Assembly (NCBI GenBank): GCA_037355855.1
Contig: CM074761.1
Span: 1,054,001 to 1,118,000 of the forward strand
From: Pseudo-nitzschia pungens
Lineage: Eukaryota; Bacillariophyta; Bacillariophyceae; Bacillariales; Bacillariaceae
Reading direction: 5' to 3'
DNA length: 64,000 nucleotides
Shown: piece by piece, positions 33,293 to 44,727 of the stretch
How positions within the stretch are numbered: position 1 is the first letter of the stretch
Layout of the letters: each line of letters opens with the position of its first letter
Notes under the pieces: model-generated
Told to the model about the DNA's origin: nothing
Databases searched by the model: none
The model's input: only the letters and a program-made list of their open reading frames with translations
Made by a program: the position numbers and the translations under genes

Positions 33293-34281
33293 TTTAATAT
33301 GTTATTGTATCGATATATCTGCGATCGCTGTGCAAGGACTGCTATCAACCGCCTTCTGAAATTCGAGTTTTTGTAACTCTACACTGTTGTGAGCGCCCTT
33401 TGTCGGGTTTGTTCCATGATGTTAACAGTTGTTGATACTGAAAACATGAGGAAGTTGATCCGAAGTAAAAAAGTGTGATCGAGCCGTTGGGACGGACTAT
33501 CTTGCTCAATGACTAACACGTGTACGATGAACCATTTTCATACCTCTAAACTGTTGTTATCAAAAGAGGGGATTGGATTCACATTCGGGGGAAAGGATAC
33601 CTACACATACCATGTGTGTGATGCTCGTTCATAATTTGGAGAACACCATTCTGAATCTTCACATGAACAATGAACCGTCAATCAAGTCAATCAATCAACC
33701 TACTATCAATCATTCTAATTTGGATTTACCATACTACCATGCTTTCCATTCTGACTTTCTGCTATGGACTTTTTTACAAGAGTTACTACATGTAACAATG
33801 AATGATCGTGGCAGGCCCCAAGTATACTAACAGTAGGGGCTGCTCTTCTTGTAGTCACGAGCTTTGTTGTTTGGAGCTGGCTTGACCATCTTGTTTCGTC
33901 ATTCGACAGCCCTTCCGCTGAACCCAGGAGATTCTTACGTCTGTCCATCGACACGAATAATGCTTTCGGTATGTTTGGAGCGCTCTTTCGTTACGAGTAA
34001 TTATCGTCGAGCACCAAAAACAAGCCGAAAATTAGTACCGCACGTCCAGAGCTGTTCACAACCAATCCTTTCTGGGTTTTTTCGAACGCTGATCGGTTCG
34101 CATGATTGGAACCATCACCGCGATTAGTATTTTTGCATTCGGCTCAGCCTTGCTCAGAACGCGAACGTACCGTATTTAAAGTCGGTCGTCGAAATGTGCG
34201 ACTGATGGAAGAGTTTCCTCCGAATCATTCCACTCCCACCGTTCCATTTCTTTAACAGAGCCATCCGCTAACGACTTAATC
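33293..34281. other. Divergent intergenic region
   Basis: About 1 kb between the MFSD5-like transporter and IMP dehydrogenase. Only short, low-quality frames are present. It must contain both promoters, but I cannot name an element. Confidence 0.45.
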
Positions 34282-36014
34282 ATGACGACTATCCCTGATA
34301 CGATTGATGAAGAAACCCTGAACTCAGGTGCCGAAGGGTGAGGCCTCTTTTGATTTTTTGCAGTTGGTGAATGGATTGGCATCACGAGAGTCAGCATACG
34401 GTAACCGGTACCTGTTGCTTCTTGAAGAAGACTTTGACTCACTGTCTTTGTTTGGTTGCTGTTCTCTGCGGGCATGACGTAATATTCTTCGATTGACGAT
34501 TGGCGACATTAAGATTCACGGCAACCCAAGTATTTGTCAAGAATCCTGGTTGCATCGGAATGACCTACGATGATTTGATTGTAATGCCCGGACATATCGG
34601 CTTTGGCGTCGGCGATGTTGATATCTCCTCCGACCTTACGAAGAATATCCGATTGCAGGTTCCCTTGGTGTCATCGCCGATGGACACTGTAACGGAACAC
34701 CAGATGGCAATCACTATGGCGCTGCAGGGTGGAATTGGTATTATCCATTCGAACATGAAAGCAGAAGACCAAGCAGCCGAAGTTAGACGTGTAAAAAAGT
34801 TCAAAAACGGTTTCATCCTTGATCCTGTTTGTTTGAGCCCAGAAAACACGCTCGAAGATATTTTTGAGCTGAAAACGAAGCTGAAATTTTCTTCGTTCCC
34901 AGTGACCGACACGGGAGAGATGGGTGGCAAATTGCTTGGAATCATCTCCGGTCGTGACACGGCCTTTATCGATGATCTTTCGGTCAAGGTCAGTGAATTC
35001 ATGACACCACGACTCGAATTGATCTGCGCCGAAGATGGTATTAGCTTGGAGGAGGCAAACGACATTTTGAAAAAGAGCAAGAAGGGAAAACTTCCTGTCG
35101 TCAATGAGAACGATGAACTTGTGGGTTTGGTCGCACGGGCAGATATTGAAAAGAACAAGGAAAATCCACGCGCCTCGAAAGACAAGGTGAACAAACAACT
35201 ATTGTGTGGTGCGTCCATCGGAACTAGACCCGATGACAAGATACGCGCGGGATTGTTGGCCGAGGCCGGTGTCAACGTTATCGTTGTAGACTCCTCTCAA
35301 GGTGATTCCATGTATCAAATCGATATGATCAAATATCTCAAGGCTAATTTCCCTCAAGTCGATGTCATCGGAGGGAACGTAGTGACCCCGTCGCAGGCCC
35401 ACAACTTGATCAAGGCGGGCGTAGATGGTCTGCGAGTGGGTATGGGTATCGGATCCATCTGCACGACCCAAGAAGTATGTGCCGTTGGAAGAGCTCAAGC
35501 TAGTGCAGTATACCATGTATCAAAATATGCTCGCAAATATGGAGTCCCTACTATTGCTGATGGCGGAATCAAGTCCACCGGGCATATCACAAAGGCGTTG
35601 TCACTTGGTGCGGGTTGCGTTATGATGGGTAGTATGCTCGCCGGAACTGACGAAGCTCCGGGTGAATACTTTTACCAAGACGGAGTTCGTCTGAAGCGCT
35701 ATCGAGGCATGGGTAGTCTCGAAGCGATGAAAAGCGGAAGTGAAAAGCGATATGTGTGGGATACCGCTTCCACCCATGTGAAAGTCGCACAGGGTGTTAG
35801 TGGCGCCGTAACAGACAAGGGAACGCTGCGACGATACATCCCTTACTTGATGCAGGGAATCCGTCACGGCTTGCAAGACGCTGGTATTCAAAGTGTAGAT
35901 ATAGCTCGTGACCGTCTATACAGCGGAAAATTGAGATTCGAGATTCGATCTCCCGCCGCACAAAAAGAGGGAGGCGTTCATGGCTTACACAGTTATCAAA
36001 AGCGTCTGTACTAA
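34282..36014 (+). CDS. Inosine-5'-monophosphate dehydrogenase
   Basis: Exon 1 (34282-34337) and exon 2 (34514-36014) join through a GTGAGG donor and AAG acceptor to give 518 residues starting [19 protein letters not shown]. The enzyme oxidises IMP to XMP with NAD+, the first committed step of guanine nucleotide synthesis. The core TIM-barrel entry [14 protein letters not shown], the [10 protein letters not shown] loop, two CBS (Bateman) regulatory units at about residues 120-240, and the active-site loop [13 protein letters not shown] with catalytic Cys335 are all present. The mobile flap with [10 protein letters not shown] and GSEKRY follows. The length matches eukaryotic IMPDH (about 514). 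No organelle-targeting sequence is seen, so a cytosolic enzyme is likely; the CBS units imply purine nucleotide feedback. Confidence 0.96.
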
Positions 36015-36173
36015 GTAGAATACGGTCCAAAGTCATATTAGACGTCTTGTGTATTCTAAAAAACTTATGTCTGTGAATGGTTGTGGATTGCATGTAATTT
36101 TGAGGTGCAATAATCTTGTGTAACTCAAGATGTACTTTTTTGGCCCGATCGACACACTACTTTGATCCGTTTC

Positions 36174-37241
36174 TTAGCGGTTGAGCGACCGACTGGGTCT
36201 CTGTTTCGCAAAATACTGTACGACCTTTCCATGTACCATCCGCAATCGCTGGAAGATTTGACTTATCAGAGGGGTTCTCTCAATTAGAGTCAACGCGTCA
36301 ATCGCTTTTTCCCCGTTCTTTTCATCGATTTCTACAATGTAACGGTACAAAAATGTCGGAGGATATATACGCAATCGATCATCGTGACGATATACTTCCC
36401 AGTCGTTGTTCCGTTCGTAAGTTGCACCATTGTAATCAAATCCACAAGTGCGACGGTCGTCTTTTATAGCCTTGTTTGTACTGGTAATCATAGATGGCTG
36501 ACACTGAAAGGATCTTGGTCGCAAGTACAAATCAATCCAACCTTCGTATTTATACTCGAACATCTTCCTATCTAGTCCTCGTAACAGCTTGAATCTTTTG
36601 CATAGACTGCAGGATAAGAACGAAGCTCGGGGTCTTTGCGTCACAGTATATGGAACTCTAAGACAATGACGATCCTCGGTCAATGTCGATGTTGTTCTCG
36701 CTTCCATCCCTGTATTGTTGTTCCTTTTGTCGTCTTGCTTATTTTGGTCACATTCATTCGATTTCAGTAAAATGGGTGGATCCATTTTCGTTACGTTTAT
36801 ATCCCAAAACCGATTTATCAAGTGGAATGAAAATTTCAGAGTGTCTCGACAAGGCGGGGTATCGATAAACAAATCTTGGTAGATTGCGTCGCGAGCATAA
36901 ACATGTTCGAAACGATCTCCGGAAGAATTTTTTTCATCATTGAAGACAAGTTTCCCATTCCTATCATCACTGCCGTCCAGAAAATTCCGGATAAGGTGCC
37001 CATTTTCTACCCACCACTGCTCATGGTCAAAATGAGCTCTAGACTGGATACTACGTCGAGCCCCAACTCCAACTTGACATGAATCGGAAAATGGAGGTGA
37101 CACACAACCCAAGAAATTACGAACTTTATATGGGAATGTGTGTGAGAGTCGGATGACTTGTCGTCCAAGCAAGCTTTTTGTGTCTCCTCCTATTTCTCTG
37201 AGCAGAAGAATTGATCGTTTGTTCCCCACTGAACACCGCAT
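36174..37241 (-). CDS. Hypothetical protein, possibly mitochondrial
   Basis: ATG at 37241 opens a 355-codon frame. The first 45 residues are Arg-rich and lack acidic residues except in one patch, compatible with a mitochondrial presequence. The rest contains Trp/Tyr-rich motifs (FDHEQWWVENGHLIRNF; YEGWIDLYLRPRSF; YRHDDRLRIYPPTFLYRYIV), which look like a folded domain, plus a low-complexity Asn/Asp/Lys stretch around residue 170. I do not recognise a family. It converges on IMP dehydrogenase with 159 bp between. A missing intron or wrong start cannot be excluded. Confidence 0.55.
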   Translation of the reverse strand: MRCSVGNKRSILLLREIGGDTKSLLGRQVIRLSHTFPYKVRNFLGCVSPPFSDSCQVGVGARRSIQSRAHFDHEQWWVENGHLIRNFLDGSDDRNGKLVFNDEKNSSGDRFEHVYARDAIYQDLFIDTPPCRDTLKFSFHLINRFWDINVTKMDPPILLKSNECDQNKQDDKRNNNTGMEARTTSTLTEDRHCLRVPYTVTQRPRASFLSCSLCKRFKLLRGLDRKMFEYKYEGWIDLYLRPRSFQCQPSMITSTNKAIKDDRRTCGFDYNGATYERNNDWEVYRHDDRLRIYPPTFLYRYIVEIDEKNGEKAIDALTLIERTPLISQIFQRLRMVHGKVVQYFAKQRPSRSLNR

Positions 37242-38416
37242 TGTCGTCTCCGTTCACTGAAAAATCACACCGGGTCCGTATTCTGATCTGGTGAATAGAA
37301 CGGATTGGACCAAAAAATTCACTAAGACGATTCCATTGACGTTACATTCATGCATTCCCTGAATAGGATCGGCTACACTGTGGAAAACAATCTCAAATTC
37401 TTCACAATTTCAAGTGCTCAGTATTGGCATGCTTAAAAGCTTTGCTCCGATGGTGATAATAGGAAATTGTGTTCGTATTTATGGGCGTCTGGACGACGTG
37501 TGGCGAGATCCGTTCAGCAATAGCAGATGGATCGGGGTGTCAACCAATTGAGTGTCGAGTGCTTGTACCGGTATGCCATTGGTATCTGAGGGGTAACCTT
37601 ACAATCGTCATCCTGAACAATGATTTTTGATCGAATATTCTTTTCGGATGAACAATTTTCCTCCTTTGATTTTGATTGATTCGATTTATTTCGTGCACCA
37701 AGTTGGAAAAACCCGAACTCGGGAGAAAATCGGTGATTGAAGAAGATTTTGAGAAAATTGCTTCTTGATCGTTCCATTCATATGACACATACCTATCATA
37801 CCTGAAAAGATGATCACTGGTTCTCCAAGTGACATTGAAATGTCATGTGTGACATCGCTAACGTTCGAAAAACAGTGTACACATTGTGTCAATGAATGGT
37901 CGCGTCTATCGCTCCGGACTAAAAATTATAATTTCGGCATTCGTTATCGCCAAGAAAAAAAATTGTATCCAGGCGTGTCTATTAAAATTCTACAGAACCG
38001 TATAAAAGTATAGAATCTCATGCGTTGAGGTCGCTCGTCAAGATCCCGGGCGACAAGATTTTTCACGTCACAAATCGCTCCTCCGTTCCCTGTTGGATGG
38101 AGTTTCTTTTTAGATCCCGATTTCCATCAATTTCCGACTACTGAAACATCATCATAAATCTATCTTCCGAACTTGTCGTCTTCAGCGCCTAACAGCATCT
38201 GCCGATCATTCGAAAACACAACAATCCGTTTGTGTTTTTCAATCGCCTCTCGTTCGCAAGCTCGATTTATTACAAACCTGCAACGATTACTGTTAGGTTG
38301 CTTCACCAGAACTTTTTCATTTCTTAGTGATTGCTTTGGGACTACTTTCGTCTCAAACAATCACCCAAAAAGGCATCAAGATCACTACTCCACTCAGTTA
38401 CATCATACAGGCGGCC
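37242..38416. other. Divergent intergenic region
   Basis: Nearly 1.2 kb with no supported gene. One copy of the dispersed motif (GTAACCTTAC) is near 37600 next to a TACCGGTA palindrome at 37566. The end nearest 38416 is an AT-poor leader with CCATGG around the start codon of the next gene. Confidence 0.45.
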
Positions 38417-39709
38417 ATGGGTCAGTGCTCAACGCTGCCATCAGAAGGCCGCCAATCGAGACGTGGAGGAAGAGAGGACGAATCGTCGTACCGCGATAGT
38501 CGAACACGAAAAAGCTTGCAAGTTCAAACTCCGAACGGGAGGGCATCCCAACCTGCCGATTACTCGAGTCAACAACAAGGACGTGGCCCGAACGACAGAG
38601 TTGATAGCACCGAGCCAATGGACACGAGAGAGGATATCCCACTGCCTCCTGATATCGCTACGAGAACGAGATGTTACAAGTTGAACCTCGACTCTGACCT
38701 CTATCCCCATCATTCTGTTTTCCTTGGTCCATTTGTTGATGTCCCACCACCGATGACTTACAGTCTCAGTTCCGACTCTGCTGAAAGTTATACCCCTCTA
38801 CAAGTTGCGATTAACACGGCCAAGATCTTCCGTGGCATTACGGTCGGTAGCGACGGTACCATTCTATCGCAGAATGCACGTGCCACTCGAAGCAATCGCG
38901 GATCCAACAAGAACAAGGTGGGTGAGAAGTCACGACAAGCCACGAAGATAGATAAGGCGAAGGATCTTGTTGAAGAGACGATTTTGACAGGGAAGGCTCC
39001 GGATTCGGACGAACCTGCAAACATGCAATCCATTGTTGTGATGGGAGAGTATGACGATATGAAGTACCTTGTTCGTGATGGGGCTAAAAAGCTGAGGGAA
39101 GCATCTGAATTGGCGGATGATTCACTCTTGAGTATCAACAGAGGTCGCGACGAGAATACAAGTAACAACATCATTGCGAAGGTTTCGAGTCCAAGAAAAC
39201 GTGGAAGCATGTCCAGTCTTCGAAACTCTGGAATGCATACTCCAAACAAATCAAGACAGTTTTCTCAATCCGGAATTCCGCCAAAACTGAAGAGTCATCC
39301 TCGGGATCGTCTTGGTGTCTCGCGAAAGGATGCGTCGTTGGCACGACGCGAAAATCGCGAGAATGGTGCGAATGGAAGCAACGCTGACCGTGCTGGTGCT
39401 GCTGACACAAGAGGCGGTCGCCAAAACGATGGGGACTGGGGAAACACACTTCCGGTCAGTTTCTCCAGGGGCTTTCAAAACATTTGGAACTGCGGTGCTA
39501 CGGGTGAACGAAGCGATGACCGCATGCACAGTCCGACACAGCAAGTGGCAGGACATCGTGACGGGAAGGCTCCCATGAGCGACAGTAGTGGGATGCATCA
39601 AAATCAAGCTAAGGTGACTACACAGTCACAACACAAAACGGTTTACGAAGGACGGGACTCTCAGCAGTACGGAACACGAGAGAGTGGAGTCACTACACGA
39701 GCTAACTAG
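38417..39709 (+). CDS. Disordered protein with predicted N-myristoylation and palmitoylation signal
   Basis: ATG 38417 (context GCCATGG) gives 430 residues beginning MGQCSTLPSEGR. Gly2 with Thr6 fits the N-myristoylation rule and Cys4 is well placed for palmitoylation, so stable membrane attachment is predicted. Most of the rest is Ser/Arg/Asn/Gly-rich and probably disordered, with many SP/RS sites. A possibly folded part is at about 80-260 (RCYKLNLDSDLYPHHSVFLGPFVDVPPP, described here in two motifs within 90-117, and KYLVRDGAKKLREASELADDS). I see no enzyme domain. It could be a membrane-anchored scaffold or signalling adaptor. An in-frame ATG-less extension upstream lacks the lipid signal and is not used. 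Confidence 0.8.
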   Translation: MGQCSTLPSEGRQSRRGGREDESSYRDSRTRKSLQVQTPNGRASQPADYSSQQQGRGPNDRVDSTEPMDTREDIPLPPDIATRTRCYKLNLDSDLYPHHSVFLGPFVDVPPPMTYSLSSDSAESYTPLQVAINTAKIFRGITVGSDGTILSQNARATRSNRGSNKNKVGEKSRQATKIDKAKDLVEETILTGKAPDSDEPANMQSIVVMGEYDDMKYLVRDGAKKLREASELADDSLLSINRGRDENTSNNIIAKVSSPRKRGSMSSLRNSGMHTPNKSRQFSQSGIPPKLKSHPRDRLGVSRKDASLARRENRENGANGSNADRAGAADTRGGRQNDGDWGNTLPVSFSRGFQNIWNCGATGERSDDRMHSPTQQVAGHRDGKAPMSDSSGMHQNQAKVTTQSQHKTVYEGRDSQQYGTRESGVTTRAN

Positions 39710-40298
39710 AAGCGAAGCAAACACAAAAAGATCCGATAGCCGAGGGTGTTTGTTCACTCGTTTCGAGAACATCTGAGAGTATCGTGTAAAACTATTAGTA
39801 GTACTACTATAATGCAAACATCTTACTACTTCGTACAAAAAAACTCTGAACTCAAGTACAAGTATTTCATGTTTGGGTTGTGAGGAGGGAGGACTGTAGT
39901 AAGATGTTGGGCTTTATCTGGAAGTATTTTAAAGTAGCTTTAGATTGTTGTATTTTGTTTTGTATCCATGATGATGCCACATGCCACATGCAACCTATCG
40001 CAGTGGTATTTTTTTGTGGTTAACGATTCAGAACAAACGAAGAAAGCGACGCACAAACGAGACTTTGTATACAATTATTATTTTTGGGGAAGAGTCATAA
40101 TATCAAGGGGGACGAAAACCAAGTGACCAAATCATTGGGACAAAGAAAGGCGTGACTGGTACTCGTAAACTCACCGGTAAACTCTAACCTCCGACGCAAT
40201 TTCTTAGTTTTTGCTCCGAATCTCAAACTGAGCAGCATTTCCACAATCACATCATCTCGACCGGAGTACCATTCTGTCGATCACCTGTATCAATCAAC
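39710..40298. other. Intergenic region
   Basis: About 590 bp between two co-directional genes. It is AT-rich with no repeat or motif I can name and should include the terminator of one gene and the promoter of the TM9SF gene. Confidence 0.45.
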
Positions 40299-42587
40299 AT
40301 GATTGGGAAGCAAACTGTCTTGTTGGCGTTGGGACTGTTGAGTTCTATCGTCCTTTCGGATGGAGCCAAAATCAAGCGTGTGAAGTCTGGAAAGATTTAT
40401 GAACAGCATGAAAACGTTCACGTCGTCGTGAACAAGGTTGGGTGAGTATCAATTCAAAATTGCGACTGGGGCTGTAGAGTACAGTACGAACTCTACGTAG
40501 CACACCATTAATGACTTTCGGAACACATCGTAACTAGAACAAATTGAAATGGCGAACAACGAATGCGGACTGACGCCTATCGCAACCGCATTTGATGCGA
40601 AAGAAACACTACGCAATCAAATTATATGCTTACTCTGAATCAAAACTTACAAGAGTCAATGATTTTGTTCGTTTGAAAACCGCAGCCCTTTCAACAACCC
40701 AACGGAAACCTACCGTTACTACAGTCTCCCTTTTTGCCATGAGCATTCCACCGAGGAGGAAGAATCCGACGCTGCCTTGGAGGAGGAGGTCGAAGTTCAC
40801 AAATTCCGGGGATCGAAACAGAAAGGTGCATTGAGATACAGACAGCGCATTGGAGAATCGATCGCCGGTGATCGTCGTGAATCTTCCCCTTACGAGATTT
40901 CGTTCGATGATTCCGTCGAATGGCGAATGTTGTGCAAGAAGCACATGTTGCCGCAAGACATTGAAAAATTAAAAGACGCAATCCACAACAACTACTTTTT
41001 CGAAATGTTTGTTGAGGATCTTCCTATGTGGGGTTACATTGGCGACATCGACAATGAGGATATGCTCGTTGGCGAAATGGAAGACAGTCATACCTACCTC
41101 TTTACGCATCTCAACTTCATCATTGGACACAACAACAATCAAATCGTATCTGCCAAATTGACCACGGATGTAAGTTGGGGGTTTGCCGGGCATCGACAAC
41201 GGTTGATCCATCGATGAACAAGAAAAGATGCCAAATCGAGTCGACTTGTGACGCCGGTGCTGTTGTTCTCAATTTTATCTTTCGGATGTCATTTTCTAAC
41301 ACCATTGCTTCGATGTCATTTTGTCGTAGACGGATCGCAAGGTCGACATCACCGATGTAACCAAGGAGCAGCACATCCAGTTCTCGTACTCTGTGGAATG
41401 GATCGAAGAACCCGACTTGGTTTGGAAAAAGCGAATGACGCGTTACGTCGACTCGCGGTTTTTGCCTAGCTCCTTCGAAATTCACTGGCTGTCCATTATC
41501 AACTCGATCGTGTTGGTTCTCCTGCTCACTGCTTTCTTGACAATTATCTTGTTGCGTGTGCTCAAGAACGACTTTTCCCGATACATGGAATTGGACGACG
41601 AGGTTATCGAAGAAGAGGAGTCGGGATGGAAATTAATCCATGGAGATGTTTTCCGATTTCCCGAAAACCCTGCGCTATTTTGTGCAGCCGTCGGTGTTGG
41701 AAATCAGCTCATTGTCACCACATTCTGCCACCTTGGACTAGCTCTCACCGGATTGATTTCGACAACTCGCAGAGGTTCTCTCCTTGCCGGCGTTGTCATT
41801 CTCTACTGCTTGACTTCATTTGTGGCCGGGTACTCTTCCATTCGTCTCTACCGACAAATGAACGGAAAGAACTGGGTCCGATGCATCATTCTCACCGCCG
41901 GCCTGTTCCCAGCTCCCACAGTATCCATCTTCATGTGGGTAAACTCGGTTGCCCTGGCTCACGGGTCGACAAGTGCACTCCCATTTACAACAATATTCAC
42001 TGTTACCGCGCTGTTCGCATTCATTGCCTTCCCCGCAACCGTATTCGGTGGTATTGTGGCCAAGAACTATGTCTCAGCGGACTTCGACGCGCCAACACGT
42101 ACCACGAAGGTGGCCCGTGAAATTCCCACCGAAGTCCCATGGTACAGAGCGAGACCGTTCCAAATTTTGATCGCCGGATTCCTTCCATTCTCGGCCATCT
42201 ACATTGAGCTTCACTATATTTTCGCTTCCATTTGGGGTCATCAAATCTACACTCTTTTCGGAATCCTCGCCCTCGCATTTGTTCTGTTGATTGTGGTGAC
42301 ATCTTTCATCACTGTTGCACTGCTTTACTTCCAACTTGCTAGAGAAGATCATCGATGGTGGTGGGCCGCCTACATCAACGGGGGAATGACTGGTGTATTT
42401 ATCTACATTTATTCTTTCTATTATTATTTCCACCGAAGTGGAATGACTGGTCTCTTGCAATCAGTCCTTTTATTTCGGGTACATGGCGGTCGTCTCATTC
42501 GGCTTTTTCCTTATGCTTGGTGCTGCAGGCTTCCAATTCAGTTTGGTTTTTGTGAGATACATTTATTCTCGTGTGAAATGTGATTAG
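40299..42587 (+). CDS. Transmembrane 9 superfamily protein (nonaspanin/EMP70), three exons, apparent +1 frameshift near the 3' end
   Basis: Exons 40299-40441, 40686-41169 and 41330-42587 join at GTGAGT and GTAAGT donors. The N-terminus is a signal peptide (LLALGLLSSIVLSDG), followed by the lumenal domain with VNKVGPFNNPTETYRYY and then nine membrane helices. Family marks include LEIHWLSIINS-like FEIHWLSIINS, GWKLIHGDVFRFP, GFLPFSAIYIELHYIF and WGHQIYTLFGILA. TM9SF proteins work in Golgi and endosomal sorting of membrane proteins. After GLLQ the frame breaks: the continuing frame turns Arg-rich, while skipping one base at 42461-42465 restores FYFGYMAVVSFGFFLMLG and the expected tail ending RVKCD with a stop at 42587. 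The shift is probably an assembly or allele error, since the downstream peptide is fully conserved. The intact product would be about 627 residues. Confidence 0.9.
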
Positions 42588-42768
42588 AATATAGGAAGAA
42601 TTCGATCACTACACTTTATCAATGCAATAAAAAACCTACAGTGATTCTATGTCAATTTCAGCATAACGAATTCCTGATTCAATAAGCAATAAAATGCACA
42701 GCCATAGTAATTAAGAAGATCATTATTTATTGCTTTAGTATTCATTCTGTGCAGCCTTTTGAACAACC

Positions 42769-44727
42769 CTAGTGAAGAAAGCGATTCGGGAAGTTTAACA
42801 AGGCCTTTATCACAGGCTTCAGTTGCGATTTTCCTCTCCAAGTTTCCCACCAAGGTCCTCCTCCAATTTCAGCCCCACCTGCTTTCGACAGGGCGCGATC
42901 GATAATAGGAGGTTCTACTTTTTCGTACTCATTGGTGTCTTCATTTCGTTTCAATTCCCACAAGGTCAACACACAATCAGCTTCGAAGGTATCGCGACAG
43001 AAGGGAACCATTCCCTGTTTCGGTGTGGGAGCCCGAAAGACAAGTCCTGGTAGCTTTTCTGGATCGCAACGGTACTGAATTTCCACTGCAAATGGTGGTG
43101 TGATGTTCCCAGACTCGTGATCAATGGTTTTCTCCAGACGATCTCCGTATAAGTTCCATTCTCCCCAAGTTGAAACATTCCATTCGACATTTCCCTTCCA
43201 GGGAACGGCTTCGTAAAATCGGCCGTCGTGGTGAATTGCGATCATTCCTAGTTCCTCTTCTTTTCCCAAGGGTAACTTCCTGACTCCTCCTCCAGCTGTC
43301 ACTGACAATTCGGCATCAATATTGTCAAAGGCATTGCACTGCGTCCAATACCATTTTGAAGGCAACGCGTTCCCCCAGTTCTTTTCGGCGTAAAACGGTT
43401 GACCCTCGAATTTGTATTCCGTACCATTCCAATTCACCCTCCCACTTGCCAATGCATCTGCGATCGTAACCTGCCAGTGCGGTTCAAAAATAGGGAAAGA
43501 GCTCAGCCATCCTCCAGTGCTTTTCTGTCGCTTTGCCTTGTGACTTCTTCGTCGCCGTCTTTTTTCTGTGGTAGAGTTCGGAAGTCTACTAGAAACGAGA
43601 GGGACTCCGTCATCGTTTTGAATAATATTTAACGCATCAGCAACGGTCGAATTTGCATCGTCAACAGTGGATGTGTATCCACCGTATCCGCAAACAGTGT
43701 CGGGATCCACCTCAAAATCAAATTCAAACGTTCCCTCAACTCCTTGACCGTCAAGCACTCCACCTTTTGATCCGTCGTGACCTGCAATTCGACCCAACCA
43801 CCTTGGTTTATACAGATGATCCGGAGTTGATTCCGTTCTAAATTGTGAGTCATCGGTAATTTGGAAGCCGGATTTGACTGATTCCTTCCATTCAACAACA
43901 TTGAGTCGTGGCATAGTGTTACAATTGTCATGATCGTGGGAATATTCCTCGAATGCACATCCTAAAGATTGGCTCCGTTTGGACGCCCAAAATTTTGTGT
44001 CATCTTTCGTCGATTGCACTAAATATTGATCGTTTGGGCCAATAGCTTGCAAACAAGCTAATCTTAAATCGCTCGATTTGATTCCAGGATCTTCGATGGA
44101 AATGATGATTGCAAAACTCACAGGTTTGTGTTTAGTTTCACTGTTGTTGTTGTTGTTGTTGTTGTTGTCAATTACATAATCTTTCAGAGTCAAACGATAA
44201 TACCAGCCCTCCATGAATCTCTTTCTGTTCCGTATCTTTTGAAACAAGCGCTGCAATAACGGGCGACTAAAACTTGGATGGGAAGGAAAGAAATGTCGAC
44301 CAGAATGCGGAACGGTTTCGAGGTATTTTATACCTTTTCTTCTTCGTCTATCTCGCCGCTTTGCAGAGCGTAACTTTCGACGGTGTCTTATGTATTCAAG
44401 CACTGTTGTAGGTTGATCGGAAGATGATGCTTGGTTTTCTTCTGATTGCGCGTTCAGAACACTCACTTTATTCGCCCATGGAATCGTGGGTGTCGTTCTT
44501 TTTATCGGTGCCGTTCTCCTCGCGGCATCAGTATCCCATGAATAGATTTTGTGCTGGTCGTTATGCTTGAAATCAACTACACGTATAACATTACTCCCAC
44601 AAAAGGCCTGGCACACTGAGGAGAAAATCCCTAGAATCAGTAATAATCCCAAGACGCAGACCTGCCGCCTGCAGAATCTGAAGCTAGCAGCCACGTTATT
44701 GTAGAACCAACACAATTTCCTTGGCAT
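42769..44727 (-). CDS. Tocopherol cyclase (VTE1 family), plastid-targeted
   Basis: ATG 44727 gives 652 residues in one exon. The N-terminus has a hydrophobic signal core (VLGLLLILGIFSS) ending VCQA|F with Phe at residue 42, the import signal for complex plastids. The mature enzyme matches tocopherol cyclase: PHSGRHF at the start, GWYYRLTL, SFAIIISIEDPG, WLSSFPIFEPHWQVTIADAL, EKNWGNALPSKWYWTQCNAF, VTAGGGVRKLP, and a closing AEIGGGPWWETWRG. The enzyme closes the chromanol ring in tocopherol (vitamin E) synthesis on plastid membranes and plastoglobules. The protein is longer than plant VTE1 because of a basic N-terminal linker, an Asn run encoded by GTT/AAC repeats (near 44140-44170) and a Ser/Arg-rich insertion before the FPIFEPHWQ block. 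It fits functionally with the plastid fibrillin at 9.7 kb, as fibrillins accompany tocopherol metabolism. Confidence 0.93.
   Translation of the reverse strand: MPRKLCWFYNNVAASFRFCRRQVCVLGLLLILGIFSSVCQAFCGSNVIRVVDFKHNDQHKIYSWDTDAARRTAPIKRTTPTIPWANKVSVLNAQSEENQASSSDQPTTVLEYIRHRRKLRSAKRRDRRRRKGIKYLETVPHSGRHFFPSHPSFSRPLLQRLFQKIRNRKRFMEGWYYRLTLKDYVIDNNNNNNNNSETKHKPVSFAIIISIEDPGIKSSDLRLACLQAIGPNDQYLVQSTKDDTKFWASKRSQSLGCAFEEYSHDHDNCNTMPRLNVVEWKESVKSGFQITDDSQFRTESTPDHLYKPRWLGRIAGHDGSKGGVLDGQGVEGTFEFDFEVDPDTVCGYGGYTSTVDDANSTVADALNIIQNDDGVPLVSSRLPNSTTEKRRRRRSHKAKRQKSTGGWLSSFPIFEPHWQVTIADALASGRVNWNGTEYKFEGQPFYAEKNWGNALPSKWYWTQCNAFDNIDAELSVTAGGGVRKLPLGKEEELGMIAIHHDGRFYEAVPWKGNVEWNVSTWGEWNLYGDRLEKTIDHESGNITPPFAVEIQYRCDPEKLPGLVFRAPTPKQGMVPFCRDTFEADCVLTLWELKRNEDTNEYEKVEPPIIDRALSKAGGAEIGGGPWWETWRGKSQLKPVIKALLNFPNRFLH

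Noticed and set aside
42380..42464. An intron ending TTGCAATCAG that would explain the TM9SF frame break
   Set aside because: Any donor far enough upstream would remove the conserved YSFYYYFHRSGMTG helix, so a one-base insertion is the better explanation.
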